Positions 14,701-22,789 of a DNA stretch of 29,822 nt are shown here, piece by piece. Positions within the stretch are counted from its first letter, which is position 1; each line of letters starts with the position of its first letter. The translations under genes and the position numbers were made by a program. The notes under the pieces are model-generated. The model made no database searches. It saw nothing but the letters and a program-made list of their open reading frames with translations, and had not been told where the DNA came from. The DNA lies in assembly GCA_964545855.1 (NCBI GenBank), contig CAZJHD010000051.1:1-29822 (forward strand), written 5' to 3'. Source of the DNA: CAZJHD01 sp964545855 (lineage in GTDB: Bacteria > Planctomycetota > UBA1135 > JACQFD01).

Positions 14701-16406
14701 ACGGCGACGCGATCGTCGACCTCTTGGTGGTCACCACGGCTTCGAACACGCTCTCCGCCTATCGAGGCACCGGGACGGGCTCCTTCGACGCGGTGACGAC
14801 GTCGTCGACGGGCTCGGGCCCCGTGGCGGTGGCGGCGGGCCAGCTCGACTTCGACGGGCGCATGGATGTCGTCGCGGCGAACAGCCTCTCGGGCACCGTG
14901 TCGATCCTGCTCGGCAACGGCGGCAACAAGTTCTCCGCGAGCGGCGGGAACGTCTCGTGCATCCCCGGCACGCCCAAGGCCGTCGGCGTCGGCAAGCTCG
15001 ACGCCGATGGCCGCAAGGACACGGCGGTGGTGGTGGGCGGCGCGAACAAGGTGGCGGTGCTGCTGACGGGCCCGACGGGCGTGCCCCAGTGCGCCGGCGT
15101 CTACGACACCGGTGCGAACCCGAGCGGCCTCGCCATCGCCGACGTGAACTCCGACGGCAAGCTCGACCTCGTGGTGTCGAACCAGGGTTCCAACGACGTG
15201 ACCGTGCTCCTCGGCGACGGCCTCGGCGCCTTCGCGCCGCACGCGGCGTCGCCCTTCCTCGCCGGCGGGAGCCCCGTCTCGGTGCGCGCCGAGGACGTGA
15301 CCTCCGACGGGAAGCTCGACCTCGTGCTGGTGCTCGCGTCGCCGCCGAGCACCCTCTCGGTGCTGCCCGGCAACGGCGATGGCTCCTTCGGCGCGCCGAT
15401 CCTCTCGCCGCTCGTGGGCGGCACGGGGAGCGACCTCTCCCTCGGCGACCTCGACTTCGACGGCAAGATCGACGGTGTGGTGTCCCTCACGGGCTCGAAC
15501 CGAGTCGAGGTGCTGAAGGGGAACGGAGCGGGGGGCTTCACGTCGCAGGCGCTGCTCAACGTCGGCCACTCGCCAACCTCGCTCGCGCTCGTGCATCTGA
15601 ACGGAGACGTCTTCCTCGACCTCGCCGTGGCGAACACGGGCTCCAACAGCGCTTCGGTGCTCCTCGGGACGGGCCCGCTCGCCTTCGCGAGCGCTTCCTA
15701 TTTCGCGGCCGGAAGCCTCCCGGGCTCGCTCGCGATCTCGGACTACGACGGCGACGGGCGCCGCGACGTGGGCGTGGTGAACCCGCTCACGCACGCCGTC
15801 ACGGTGCTGCTGGGCGACGGCACCGGCTCCCTCGCCTCGCCGATCGTCGTGCCGCTCGCTCCCGGCACGGCGCCGTCGGCCCTCGCGGTGGCCGACTCCG
15901 ACGGCGATGGCCGCTTCGACCTCGCCCTCGGCTCGAGCGCCTCGACGCTGCAGCTGCTCCTCAACTCGACGCCCTACCCCACGGGCATCGTGCCCTTCGG
16001 CACGGGCACACCCGGCTGCGACGGCGCCTCGGGCATGAACGCGAACGCCTCGCCGCGCGTCGGGAGCCCGCAGTTCGCGCTGCTCTGCACGAACGCGCCG
16101 AAGAGCGCTCTCGGCCTCGGCATGGTCGCGAACGCCGCCGACATCGCCGGCAGCGACCCCTTCGGGATCGGTGTCACGCTCCACCTCGACTTCTTCGCGT
16201 CCACCGAGGTGCTCACCTTCGACCTCGTCTCCGACCGAGACGGCTACGCGAAGGCGGCGGCACCGATCCCGAACAGCCCGGCGCTGATCGGCGCGGTCTA
16301 TCACGCGCAGGCACTCTTCGCGTGGCCCTCCGGAAAGTGCATCCCAGCGCCGAGCCCCTTCGGCCTCAGCACCTCCAACGGCCTCCACCTCACGGTGCAG
16401 CCGTAG
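11721..16406 (+). CDS. Secreted FG-GAP/VCBS repeat protein with 28 repeats, 1,561 aa
   Basis: A signal peptide is visible: a basic start (MAR), a hydrophobic core and a VAAAQ cleavage region at about residues 16-21. The mature part holds 28 tandem repeats of about 45-55 residues. Each has a calcium-loop-type motif of the D-x-[DN]-x-D-G form (for example VVVADFDGDGLRD, VAVADLNGDGKRD) followed by VLLGNGxGGF-like strands. Copy 13 (DVDQALVPSLD) is the most degenerate. Such repeats form seven-bladed beta-propellers, and 28 equals four sets of seven. The last 130 residues form a different Cys-containing domain (FGTGTPGCDGASG to the end), which I associate with planctomycete exported proteins. The role is likely cell-surface or extracellular binding; no enzyme motif is seen. 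The ATG at 11721 is chosen over an earlier frame opening at 11637 because it begins the signal peptide. The kinase gene follows with no gap. Confidence 0.9.
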   Translation: MARSLFALSVVALAAPVAAAQFAVDQTLSVGTTPRSVVVADFDGDGLRDAVCSNLGSNNLSFLKGAPTGCFQAPVTVALVSTTAPDRLNAGDFNGDGTLDLAMKSSTGIRILLGNGAGGFTQSASITSSVSGMDDLIAADFSQDGKLDISHDRSTTIIRIQIGNGLGGIASAADISWPAQWGNVVNLTSGDWTSDGTRDLAYSISGTAVLESVLNATTGLPTFVFPFLYGPTPSSGAAPKTSGITNADLDGDGDPDLAACASNDGKVWTFFSFEQTGSFSTEASITAGARPFSIDVGDVDGDGDPDLVTGNELDDSVSVLLGNGAGAFASGIVVPSGDGPADVALGDLDGDGVQEIVVVHANAGTLSVIRRIVPSTFASWDPLLPGSGTPTGGVDARRAHACDLDGDGIPEAIVAHGGSGSIAVLQGKGSGAFDPPQSFPAGTTPRSLASADLNGDGKRDVVVGNAGSSNVSVLLGNGTGALAPAGAFAAGGPVEDLLLADLNADGLRDLLTANGSANAVSRLLGNGSGGFGAAAAQPSGSSPVAIAAGDFDGDGVLDYATANSVSGSVTIAKGNGLGGFTSLVQQATGLDPSAVVLGDLNLDGKVDYAVANRGSGTIQLGLGNGSGGVLGTFTIGGLGAPKRLVAGDVDQALVPSLDLVVNDTSTGVVRVLRSDGFGGFLAPVVYPLATQEGSLELADLDDDNDFDLLASSSAANEVRVLLNAGAGNFGSLEPFVGSDPRAVVVADLNGDARPDVAVANRGAGTVTVLESDGVGGFLSAASHGVGSLPGAVAAGDLDQDGEIDLVAANEGSGTVSFLRGLGGGAFAPAVAFPCGASPRAIAVDDVTGDGFPDAVVANGTAATLSLLAGNGAGGLAAPVPLAVGSQPVAVAVADLNGDGKRDLASANQGAGTLSILLGNGAGGFAAATSLPVCTAPDGLLARDVDGDGGVDLVVRSTAESRILVVRRSAGGNVLGVLSLNLSNPPAGFALEDLDGDAIVDLLVVTTASNTLSAYRGTGTGSFDAVTTSSTGSGPVAVAAGQLDFDGRMDVVAANSLSGTVSILLGNGGNKFSASGGNVSCIPGTPKAVGVGKLDADGRKDTAVVVGGANKVAVLLTGPTGVPQCAGVYDTGANPSGLAIADVNSDGKLDLVVSNQGSNDVTVLLGDGLGAFAPHAASPFLAGGSPVSVRAEDVTSDGKLDLVLVLASPPSTLSVLPGNGDGSFGAPILSPLVGGTGSDLSLGDLDFDGKIDGVVSLTGSNRVEVLKGNGAGGFTSQALLNVGHSPTSLALVHLNGDVFLDLAVANTGSNSASVLLGTGPLAFASASYFAAGSLPGSLAISDYDGDGRRDVGVVNPLTHAVTVLLGDGTGSLASPIVVPLAPGTAPSALAVADSDGDGRFDLALGSSASTLQLLLNSTPYPTGIVPFGTGTPGCDGASGMNANASPRVGSPQFALLCTNAPKSALGLGMVANAADIAGSDPFGIGVTLHLDFFASTEVLTFDLVSDRDGYAKAAAPIPNSPALIGAVYHAQALFAWPSGKCIPAPSPFGLSTSNGLHLTVQP

Positions 16407-19274
16407 TTGGCGGCGCCTTCCGTGCCTCCGTCGAAAGGGCCCTCCTCCTTCACGAGTGCGGGGCTCCGCCTCTTCGCGGAGTTCGTGAGCCAGCACGGAC
16501 TCGGCTCGGCGAAGGCCCTCGAGGAGCTCTGCCGTGCGCACCCCGAGGAAGCGGCCGAGCTTCGCGTCCTCTTCGAGAACTGGCACTGGATCGCGCCGGG
16601 CCTCGCGCCGGCGAAACCGCCCGGATCGGTGCACGACCGCGTGCGCGAAGCCCTCGGGGAGGACGCCGACCCGGCGATCTCCCTCGACGCCGGCGAGGCG
16701 CCGAAGCCGGCGGAGCTGCCGGAGAGCCTGCTCGCGCAGCTCCAGGGCCACTCGGCGGCGCGCGCGCGCTACACCGTGCGCGGCGAGGTGGCGCGCGGCG
16801 GCATGGGGGTCGTGTTGAAGGTCTGGGACAACGAGCTGCGCCGCGTGCTGGCGATGAAGGTGCTCCGCGGATCGCTGCGTCCGAGCGAGGGCAGCGAGAG
16901 CGAGCGCGCGACGCAGGCCTTCCGCGTGGCGCGGTTCCTGGAGGAGGCGCAGATCACGGGGCAGCTCGACCATCCGGGTGTCGTGCCGGTCCACGAGCTC
17001 GGCGTCGACGCGCAGGGCCGCACCTACTTCACGATGCGCCTCGTGAAGGGGGAGACGCTGCTCGCGATCTTCCAGCGCTGCTTCGACGGCGACGAGTCCT
17101 GGAACGAGGCGCGCGTCCTCGGCGTGCTGCTGAAGGCCTGCGAGACCGTCGCCTTCGCGCACAGCAAGGGCGTGATCCACCGCGATCTGAAGCCCCACAA
17201 CCTGATGGTGGGCCGCTTCGGCGAGACTTACGTGATGGACTGGGGGCTCGCGAAGGTGCTCGGCACGGACCACGACGGCGGCCGCGAGCTCCGTCCCGAG
17301 TTCACGCCGACGCTGAGCCTCATCGAGACGATCCGCAGCGCGAAGGGCGGCTCCGACTCCGACTCGCCCTACACGACCCTCGACGGCCAGGCGCTCGGCA
17401 CGCCCTGTTACATGCCGCCGGAACAGGCGCGCGGGCGCGTGGCAGACATGGGGCCGGCTTCCGACGTCTATTCGCTGGGAGCCGTCCTCTACTTCTTCCT
17501 CGCGCGCCACCCGCCCTACGTGAAGCCGGGCGAGCGGCCCTCGGCCCACGACGTCCTCCGCGCCGTCATCGACGGGCCGCCCGTGCCCCTCGCGGCTTCG
17601 TCGCGCGCGCTGCCGCCGGAGCTCGTCGCCATCTGCGAGAAGGCGATGCACCGGGAGCCCGCGCAGCGCTACCCCGACATGGGCGCCATGGCCGGCGACC
17701 TGCGCGCCTTCCTCGAGGGACGCGTCGTGCGCGCCTACCGCACGGGAGCCTGGCCCGAGTTCCGCAAGTGGATCGCGCGCAACCGGGCGTTCGCCCTCAC
17801 GGTCGCCGCGGCGCTCGGGGCCGTCGCCGTCGCGACGATCGCGGCGCTCCTGATCCTCACGAGCAAGAACACCGTGATCGAGTCGCAGAACGCCGACCTC
17901 GAGTCGGCGAAGCGCGTCGCCGAGGAGAGCCGCGACGACCTGCGCGCGCTCTACGACGCGAGGCTCCTCGCCGACGAGATCGCCGCCGCCGACGCGATCT
18001 GGCCCGCGACTCCGGAGTCCGTGCCCGCGCTCGAGGCGTGGCTCGCGCGCGCGCGCGCGCTGGCGGAGCGCCTCCCCGCGCACCGGCGCCGCCTCGCGCG
18101 CGAGGACGGAGCGCCCGTCGCCGCGGGAGAGGCCGGAGCGGTCGCTCGCGCGCACGCCGAGGAGCTGCGGCTCCTCGTGGCAGGCCTGGAGCGATTCGCC
18201 GACCCGGCGTCGGGCACGATCGCCCTCGTCGAGGCGCGCCTCGAGCGTGCGCGCACGCTCGAGACGCGGACGATCCGCGAGCCGAAGCTCGCATGGACGG
18301 CGGCCGCCGCCTCGATCGCGAATCGCTCCGAGTGCCCGGCCTACGACGGATACCTGCTGACGCCCCAGATCGGCCTGCTGCCCCTCGGACGCGATCCCGC
18401 GTCGGGTCTCTGGGAGTTCGCCCACGTCCTCTCGGGCGAGCCGGCGGTGCGGGACGCCGACGGCAAGCTCGTGCTCGGCCCGGCCACGGGGATCGTGCTG
18501 GTCCTCGTTCCGGGAGGCTCCTTCACGATGGGGTCGTCGGCCGCGCCGCGGCAGGGCGAGGCGCCGATCCTCGACGCGGAGGGCGGCGACGACGAGCGTC
18601 CGGCGCACCGCGTCGAGCTCGATCCCTTCTTCCTCGCGAAGCACGAGGTGACGCAGGGGCAGTGGCTGCGCTTCACCGGCACGGAGCCGAGCTTCTACCG
18701 GCCCGGCACCGGCGAGGACGGGCACGTGCGCGGGTGGCACCAGCCCGTCGAGAGCGTCTCCTGGCTCGACTGCACGAAGATCCTCTCGCGGCTCGATCTC
18801 GCGCTCCCGACGGAGGCCCAGTGGGAGTACGCCTGCCGCGCCGGCACGGCGTCTCCCTGGTGGGTCGGCGCCGACCCTTCGGCGCTCGCGGACGCGGCGA
18901 ACGTGGCGGACCGCTTCGCCGTCGAGCACGGCGCCGGCTACGAGGCCGGGCCGTGGAGCGACGGCTACCAGGTGCACGCACCGGTCGGGAGTTACCGGGC
19001 GAACGCTTTCGGCCTCCACGACATGGCGGGCAACGTCTTCGAGTGGTGCCGCGACGGCTACGAGCTCTACACGCAGCCCGTCCGCGCCGGAGACGGCGAG
19101 CGCGAGGTGCTCCACGACGACCAAGGACGCCGCACGAGCGCGTTTCAGCCCGTCACGCGCGGGGGCGCCTTCGACATGCCGGCCTTCGTCGCGAAGAGCG
19201 CGTTCCGGGTGCAGCGTCTGCCCGACTTCAAGTCGAGCGACCTCGGCGTGCGCCCGATGCGGCCCGTGCGCTGA
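16407..19274 (+). CDS. Transmembrane Ser/Thr protein kinase with C-terminal SUMF1/FGE-like domain, 955 aa
   Basis: Residues about 122-420 form a Hanks-type kinase. The Gly-rich loop is VARGGMGVVLKV, the invariant Lys is in AMKVL, the catalytic loop is HRDLKPHN (about 257) and the metal site is DWG rather than DFG (about 277). The activation segment ends GTPCYMPPEQARG, and DVYSLGAVLYFF follows. One membrane helix lies near 461-483, then a coiled-coil-like stretch. Residues about 695-955 form a formylglycine-generating-enzyme-like (SUMF1/EgtB/PvdO) domain: VPGGSFTMGSS, HEVTQGQW, LPTEAQWEYACRAGT, GNVFEWCRDGYE, RGGAF. No Cys pair is seen near its C-terminus, so true sulfatase-maturing activity is unlikely and ligand binding is more plausible. 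The start is TTG at 16407, directly after the FG-GAP stop, or GTG at 16422. It converges on sthA with 12 nt between stops. Confidence 0.92.
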   Translation: MAAPSVPPSKGPSSFTSAGLRLFAEFVSQHGLGSAKALEELCRAHPEEAAELRVLFENWHWIAPGLAPAKPPGSVHDRVREALGEDADPAISLDAGEAPKPAELPESLLAQLQGHSAARARYTVRGEVARGGMGVVLKVWDNELRRVLAMKVLRGSLRPSEGSESERATQAFRVARFLEEAQITGQLDHPGVVPVHELGVDAQGRTYFTMRLVKGETLLAIFQRCFDGDESWNEARVLGVLLKACETVAFAHSKGVIHRDLKPHNLMVGRFGETYVMDWGLAKVLGTDHDGGRELRPEFTPTLSLIETIRSAKGGSDSDSPYTTLDGQALGTPCYMPPEQARGRVADMGPASDVYSLGAVLYFFLARHPPYVKPGERPSAHDVLRAVIDGPPVPLAASSRALPPELVAICEKAMHREPAQRYPDMGAMAGDLRAFLEGRVVRAYRTGAWPEFRKWIARNRAFALTVAAALGAVAVATIAALLILTSKNTVIESQNADLESAKRVAEESRDDLRALYDARLLADEIAAADAIWPATPESVPALEAWLARARALAERLPAHRRRLAREDGAPVAAGEAGAVARAHAEELRLLVAGLERFADPASGTIALVEARLERARTLETRTIREPKLAWTAAAASIANRSECPAYDGYLLTPQIGLLPLGRDPASGLWEFAHVLSGEPAVRDADGKLVLGPATGIVLVLVPGGSFTMGSSAAPRQGEAPILDAEGGDDERPAHRVELDPFFLAKHEVTQGQWLRFTGTEPSFYRPGTGEDGHVRGWHQPVESVSWLDCTKILSRLDLALPTEAQWEYACRAGTASPWWVGADPSALADAANVADRFAVEHGAGYEAGPWSDGYQVHAPVGSYRANAFGLHDMAGNVFEWCRDGYELYTQPVRAGDGEREVLHDDQGRRTSAFQPVTRGGAFDMPAFVAKSAFRVQRLPDFKSSDLGVRPMRPVR

Positions 19275-19286
19275 AGCGCGAGGCCG

Positions 19287-20720
19287 CTACCGCGCGACCG
19301 GCTCGGCGGGCGACGGCGCGGGCGTCGCCGCGCGCGCGGGACGCCGTCCGACGATGTCGAGGGCCGCGACGCGGTAGGCCTCGGCGAGGGTCGGGAAGTT
19401 GAAGACGCTCTCGACGAAGCCGTCGACGTCTCCGCCGTAGAGCAGCGCCATCTGGCCGACGTGGATCAGCTCCGCGGCGCCCTCGCCGACGATGTGGACG
19501 CCGAGGACCTTCCGTCCGCTCGGATCGGCCACGAGCTTCAGCAGCCCGTTCCCGATGGCGGCGATCTGGCCGCGCGCGAGCTCCTCGAAGGGAGCGCGGC
19601 CCACGACGGCGCCGCCGAACCGCTCGATGGCCTGGGCCTCCGTGAGGCCGACGCAGGACATCTCGGGGATCGTGTAGATGCCCGCCGGCACGAGGTCCCA
19701 GGACCCGCCGGGCGGCAGCCCGAGGGCCGCGCGCGCCGCGCGGCGTCCCTGCTCCATGGAGGACGACGCGAGCGACGGCGGGCCGATCACGTCGCCCGCC
19801 GCGAAGACCGTCGGCACGGAGGTGCGGCCGTTCTCGTCGACCTCCAGCAGCCCGCGCTTCGTCGGCGCGAGACCCGCCTTCTCGATGTCGAGGCCCTCGA
19901 GATTGGCGACGCGGCCGAGCGCGCAGAGGAGCTTCTCCGTGCGGATCTCCTCGCCGTTCTCGAGCGTGGTCACGACCGTGCTCACGCCGTCCCACGCGAC
20001 GCTCTTCACTCTCGCGCCGCCGATGAAGCGTCCACCGCAGACCTCGAAGTCTCGCTGGAAGCGCTCCGTGAGCTCCGGGTCGAGGAACCCGAGGGGGCGC
20101 GGCCCCTTGTCGATCATCGTCACCTGCACGCCGAGGGCCGCGAAGATCGACGCGTACTCGCTCGCGATGACGCCGGCGCCGAGCACCGTCAGGCTCGCCG
20201 GCAAGTAGCTCATCGAGAGGAACGAGTCGCTGTCGAGCACGTGCTCGTGGTCGATCGGGATCTCGTCGGGGGACCGCGGCCGCGACCCCGTGGCGACGAC
20301 GAAGGCGCCCGCCACGATGTGCCGCCGGGCACCCTTCACCGAGAGCACCTCGATCTCCGTCGCCGACAGGAAACGCGCGCGCCCGTGGAGCCGCTCGATG
20401 GCGTTCCGGCGGAGCTGGTCGCTCATGTAGCGCTCGTGGGCGCAGACCACCTGCTCCATGCGCGTCATGAGGCTCGCGAGCTGCAGCTCCTCGCGCACGG
20501 TCACGGTGTAGACGCCGCCCGTTCGGCGGCGGAAGCCGAGGAGCGCCACGGCCGTCTCGCGCAGCGTCTTGCTCGGGATCGTGCCGCGGTGGACGCAGGC
20601 GCCGCCGACGTGGGTCTCCTGCTCGACGACGAGCACGCGCCGTCCCGCCTTCGCGCCCTGGACGGCCGCCTTCTGTCCGGCGGGACCGCTCCCGATCACG
20701 ACGAGGTCGAAGTCGGTCAT
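19287..20720 (-). CDS. sthA: Soluble pyridine nucleotide transhydrogenase (SthA-like flavoprotein)
   Basis: SthA moves reducing equivalents between NADPH and NAD+ in the cytoplasm. The 477-aa protein has the two-dinucleotide-binding flavoprotein layout. The FAD-binding GSGPAG is at 10-15, a second GAGVIASEYAS binds NAD(P), and TVFAAGDVIG is the second FAD contact. The redox-site region reads GGACVHRGTIPSK with C42 and T47. The second Cys of the disulfide found in lipoamide dehydrogenases is replaced by Thr, as in SthA. The C-terminus (ELIHVGQMALLYGG, NFPTLAEAYRVAALD) also fits SthA better than Lpd or Gor. The ATG at 20720 overlaps the HDOD gene's TGA (ATGA, 20717-20720), so translation is probably coupled. 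Confidence 0.92.
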   Translation of the reverse strand: MTDFDLVVIGSGPAGQKAAVQGAKAGRRVLVVEQETHVGGACVHRGTIPSKTLRETAVALLGFRRRTGGVYTVTVREELQLASLMTRMEQVVCAHERYMSDQLRRNAIERLHGRARFLSATEIEVLSVKGARRHIVAGAFVVATGSRPRSPDEIPIDHEHVLDSDSFLSMSYLPASLTVLGAGVIASEYASIFAALGVQVTMIDKGPRPLGFLDPELTERFQRDFEVCGGRFIGGARVKSVAWDGVSTVVTTLENGEEIRTEKLLCALGRVANLEGLDIEKAGLAPTKRGLLEVDENGRTSVPTVFAAGDVIGPPSLASSSMEQGRRAARAALGLPPGGSWDLVPAGIYTIPEMSCVGLTEAQAIERFGGAVVGRAPFEELARGQIAAIGNGLLKLVADPSGRKVLGVHIVGEGAAELIHVGQMALLYGGDVDGFVESVFNFPTLAEAYRVAALDIVGRRPARAATPAPSPAEPVAR

Positions 20721-21607
20721 CGCGCGCCTCCCGTGAGGGACGAGACGACGGCGAGCACCGCGTCGCGCCTCGCCAGCAGGGACTCGAGCTCGTCGGGGTA
20801 GATGTTGAGCGGCTCGTTCATCGGATGCGCGCGCAGCGTTGCGTCCGAGACGCCCTTCGTGCCGAGGGCCCAGTGCGACAGGTCGTCGGCGAGGCGCGTC
20901 ATCATCGCCGTCTGCGCGCAGGTGGGCGCCGCCTCGGGCTGGTGGTGCCAGAGGATCGTCTCCTCGAGCCGCGCCGGGAGCTTCCACTCCTTCACGAGCC
21001 GGCTCCCCACCTCGGCGTGCGCCGCGTCCATCGCCGCGTCGGCCGCCTCCATCGACAGGGGGAGCTTCAGCTCGCGGGAGAGATCGGCCAGGGCCTGGAG
21101 GATCACGGGCTTGCCCACGTCGTGCATGAGGCCGCAGAGGAAGGCCTCCTCCACGTTCCAGCGGCGGAGCCGCGCGATCTCCTGCGCGAAGGAGCCGGCC
21201 GCGAGCGAGTGGCGGAAGATCGCGCGCACGACCTCGTTGCGGTCGCCCGCGCGGAAGACGCGGCTCTCGCAGGAGATGATCAGCGCGATCTCGCGGATCT
21301 TCGCCATGCCGAGGCGCGAGACCGCCTGGGGCAGCGTCACGATGGGCACGCTCGGCGAGTAGAGCGCCGAGTTGGCGAGACGCAGGAGGTGCGCGGCGAG
21401 CGACGCGTCGCGCTGCACGAGCATCGCGAGCTTCCTCGCGTCGCAGGACTCGTCCATCGTCGCGGTCATCACCCGTCCCGCCGCCTCCGGAAGGACCGGC
21501 AGGTCGAGCCCGCCGCTCTTGAGCTGCGTCTCGAGCCGCTCGCGAATCGGGTCGGGTAGGCCCGTGTCCGCGCAGGCCGGAAGCGGGGGGGAAGACGGTG
21601 TTTCCAT
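20717..21607 (-). CDS. HDOD-domain signalling protein, 296 aa
   Basis: HDOD proteins are regulators related to HD-type phosphohydrolases, often tied to motility, stress or cell-cycle signalling, usually without enzymatic activity. The HDOD domain spans about 33-235: LPVLPEAAGRVM, LVQRDASLAAHLLRLANSALY, TLPQAVSRLGM, GLMHDVGKPVIL (an HD pair at about 162-163), HAEVGSRLVKEWKLP and WHHQP (220-224). Several metal-type His/Asp residues remain, so residual activity cannot be excluded. The ATG at 21607 has GGAGAGG upstream and is preferred over an upstream in-frame start near 21874, whose translation is Arg-rich and non-conserved. It overlaps sthA by 4 nt and diverges from the zinc-ribbon gene. Confidence 0.9.
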   Translation of the reverse strand: METPSSPPLPACADTGLPDPIRERLETQLKSGGLDLPVLPEAAGRVMTATMDESCDARKLAMLVQRDASLAAHLLRLANSALYSPSVPIVTLPQAVSRLGMAKIREIALIISCESRVFRAGDRNEVVRAIFRHSLAAGSFAQEIARLRRWNVEEAFLCGLMHDVGKPVILQALADLSRELKLPLSMEAADAAMDAAHAEVGSRLVKEWKLPARLEETILWHHQPEAAPTCAQTAMMTRLADDLSHWALGTKGVSDATLRAHPMNEPLNIYPDELESLLARRDAVLAVVSSLTGGAR

Positions 21608-21740
21608 CGCTGAGGTGGCCTCTCCGGGCTGTTTCGGCCGGCCGAGGGGGCCGACTCCAGCACCCAGCGCGGGCCGGCCAGATCGGGAGCCGCGGTTGCA
21701 CATCCCCGGTCGGACGGGGGAGACTTCCGCGCCGCCCTCC

Positions 21741-21744
21741 GGAG
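21741..21744 (+). promoter_or_regulatory. Ribosome binding site deciding the zinc-ribbon start
   Basis: GGAG lies 5 nt before GTG at 21750, which fixes the start of the 63-aa zinc-ribbon protein within a longer open frame. Confidence 0.6.
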
Positions 21745-21749
21745 CTGCC

Positions 21750-21941
21750 GTGACTTCTGCGTGCCTCCTCTCCCGGCCCGGCTCTTCGACCCTCGTCGCC
21801 GAGCCCCGCCAGCATGTCTGTGATCGGTGTGGAGCCGACATGGTCGAGCACCACTGCAAGATCCGCTGCCCCAACTGCGGCTACGTGCGCGACTGCTCCG
21901 ACCCGCGCTGTCCTTCGGCCCGCGCCGGTGCCCGCCGATGA
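21750..21941 (+). CDS. Small zinc-ribbon protein, 63 aa
   Basis: The protein has two zinc knuckles, C24-x2-C27 (CDRC) and C40-x2-C43 (CPNC), with further Cys at 36, 49 and 54 and the stretch HHCKIRCPNCGYVRDCSDP. I recall similar small zinc ribbons with the CGYxRDCSDP ending in other high-GC bacteria, without known function. It could bind nucleic acid or act as a small protein adaptor. The GTG start at 21750 is supported by GGAG 5 nt upstream. Its TGA overlaps the next gene's ATG (ATGA, 21938-21941), which couples it to the phosphoribosyltransferase. It is easily missed because of its length and GTG start. Confidence 0.75.
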   Translation: MTSACLLSRPGSSTLVAEPRQHVCDRCGADMVEHHCKIRCPNCGYVRDCSDPRCPSARAGARR

Positions 21942-22789
21942 GCGCGCGCCTGACGGGCGACGGGGAGCACGCGGCACCGCGGACGCCGCCGCAGGATCCC
22001 GCCAGCCCGCCGCCGGCCGAGGCGCCCCACCGCTACGGGCCGCGGGTGCACATCCTGCGGAACCCCTTCCTGCTCTCGCTCCTCGCGCGCATCGGCGCGG
22101 CGGAGACGAAGGGACCCGAGGTCGCCGACCTGATCCGCATCGTCTACTCGACGATGCTCTCCGAGGTGGCGGCGCGCGAGCTCCCCGTCACCAACGCGAA
22201 CGCGCCGACGCGGATGTTCGCGCGGACGCCCCAGGGCGTGTACCGGGGCCCGATCCTCTCGCGGGAGACGGGGATCGTGATCGCCTGCGTCGTGCGCGCC
22301 GGGATGATTCCGTCGCAGGCCTGCTTCGAGCTGCTGGCGCGCGTGATCGACCCGGACCGCATCCGCATCGACACGCTCTCCATGGCGCGCGTCACCGACA
22401 GCGCGGGGCGGGTCACCGGCGTCTCCCTCGACGGATCGAAGATCGGCGGCTCCGTGCAGGGCTCGCTCCTCCTCGTGCCCGACCCCATGGGCGCCACCGG
22501 CGGCACGGTCGTGAAGGCCCTCGCCCACTACCGCGAGCGCTACGGCACTCCGGAGAAGGTGGTGGCCATGCCGATGATCGCGACGCCCGAGTACGTGGCG
22601 CGCGTCCTTCGAGAAGTCGAGGGGGCCGTCATCTACACGGCGCGGCTCGACCGGGGCCTCTCGCCGCCCGACGTCCTCGCCGCCCTCCCGGGCGAGCGCT
22701 GGTCCGAGGAGCGGGGCCTCGACGAGCACCAGTACATCGTCCCCGGCGCCGGTGGGATCGGCGAAGTCCTGAACCACTCGTGGTGCTGA
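21938..22789 (+). CDS. upp: Uracil phosphoribosyltransferase-family protein
   Basis: The expected reaction is uracil plus PRPP to UMP plus pyrophosphate (pyrimidine salvage). Family marks in the 283-aa protein are LRNPFLLSLLARI (about 40-52), CVVRAGMIPSQ (117-126), the PRPP loop VPDPMGATGGT (180-190) and YIVPGAGGIGEVL near the end, matching the YIVPGLGDAGDR-type uracil site. Most UPRTases are about 210 aa. This one has a Pro/Ala-rich N-terminal tail of about 35 residues and other small insertions, so the exact base specificity is uncertain. It begins inside the zinc-ribbon stop codon and its end overlaps the HAD gene start by 7-10 nt. Confidence 0.85.
   Translation: MSARLTGDGEHAAPRTPPQDPASPPPAEAPHRYGPRVHILRNPFLLSLLARIGAAETKGPEVADLIRIVYSTMLSEVAARELPVTNANAPTRMFARTPQGVYRGPILSRETGIVIACVVRAGMIPSQACFELLARVIDPDRIRIDTLSMARVTDSAGRVTGVSLDGSKIGGSVQGSLLLVPDPMGATGGTVVKALAHYRERYGTPEKVVAMPMIATPEYVARVLREVEGAVIYTARLDRGLSPPDVLAALPGERWSEERGLDEHQYIVPGAGGIGEVLNHSWC

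Noticed and set aside
11800..15970. Regularly spaced similar DNA words (GACGGCGACGG-like) suggesting a tandem repeat or CRISPR array
   Set aside because: They are codons for the FG-GAP calcium-loop motif in frame with one long gene; spacing is about 150 nt and variable, and copies are not identical.
9018..19124. An open frame of more than 3,300 codons on the minus strand, antisense to ychF, cinA, the FG-GAP gene and the kinase
   Set aside because: It is antisense to five well-supported genes, shows no domain and is an Arg/Glu/Ala/Val-rich product of extreme third-position GC. Such frames are common in DNA of this composition.
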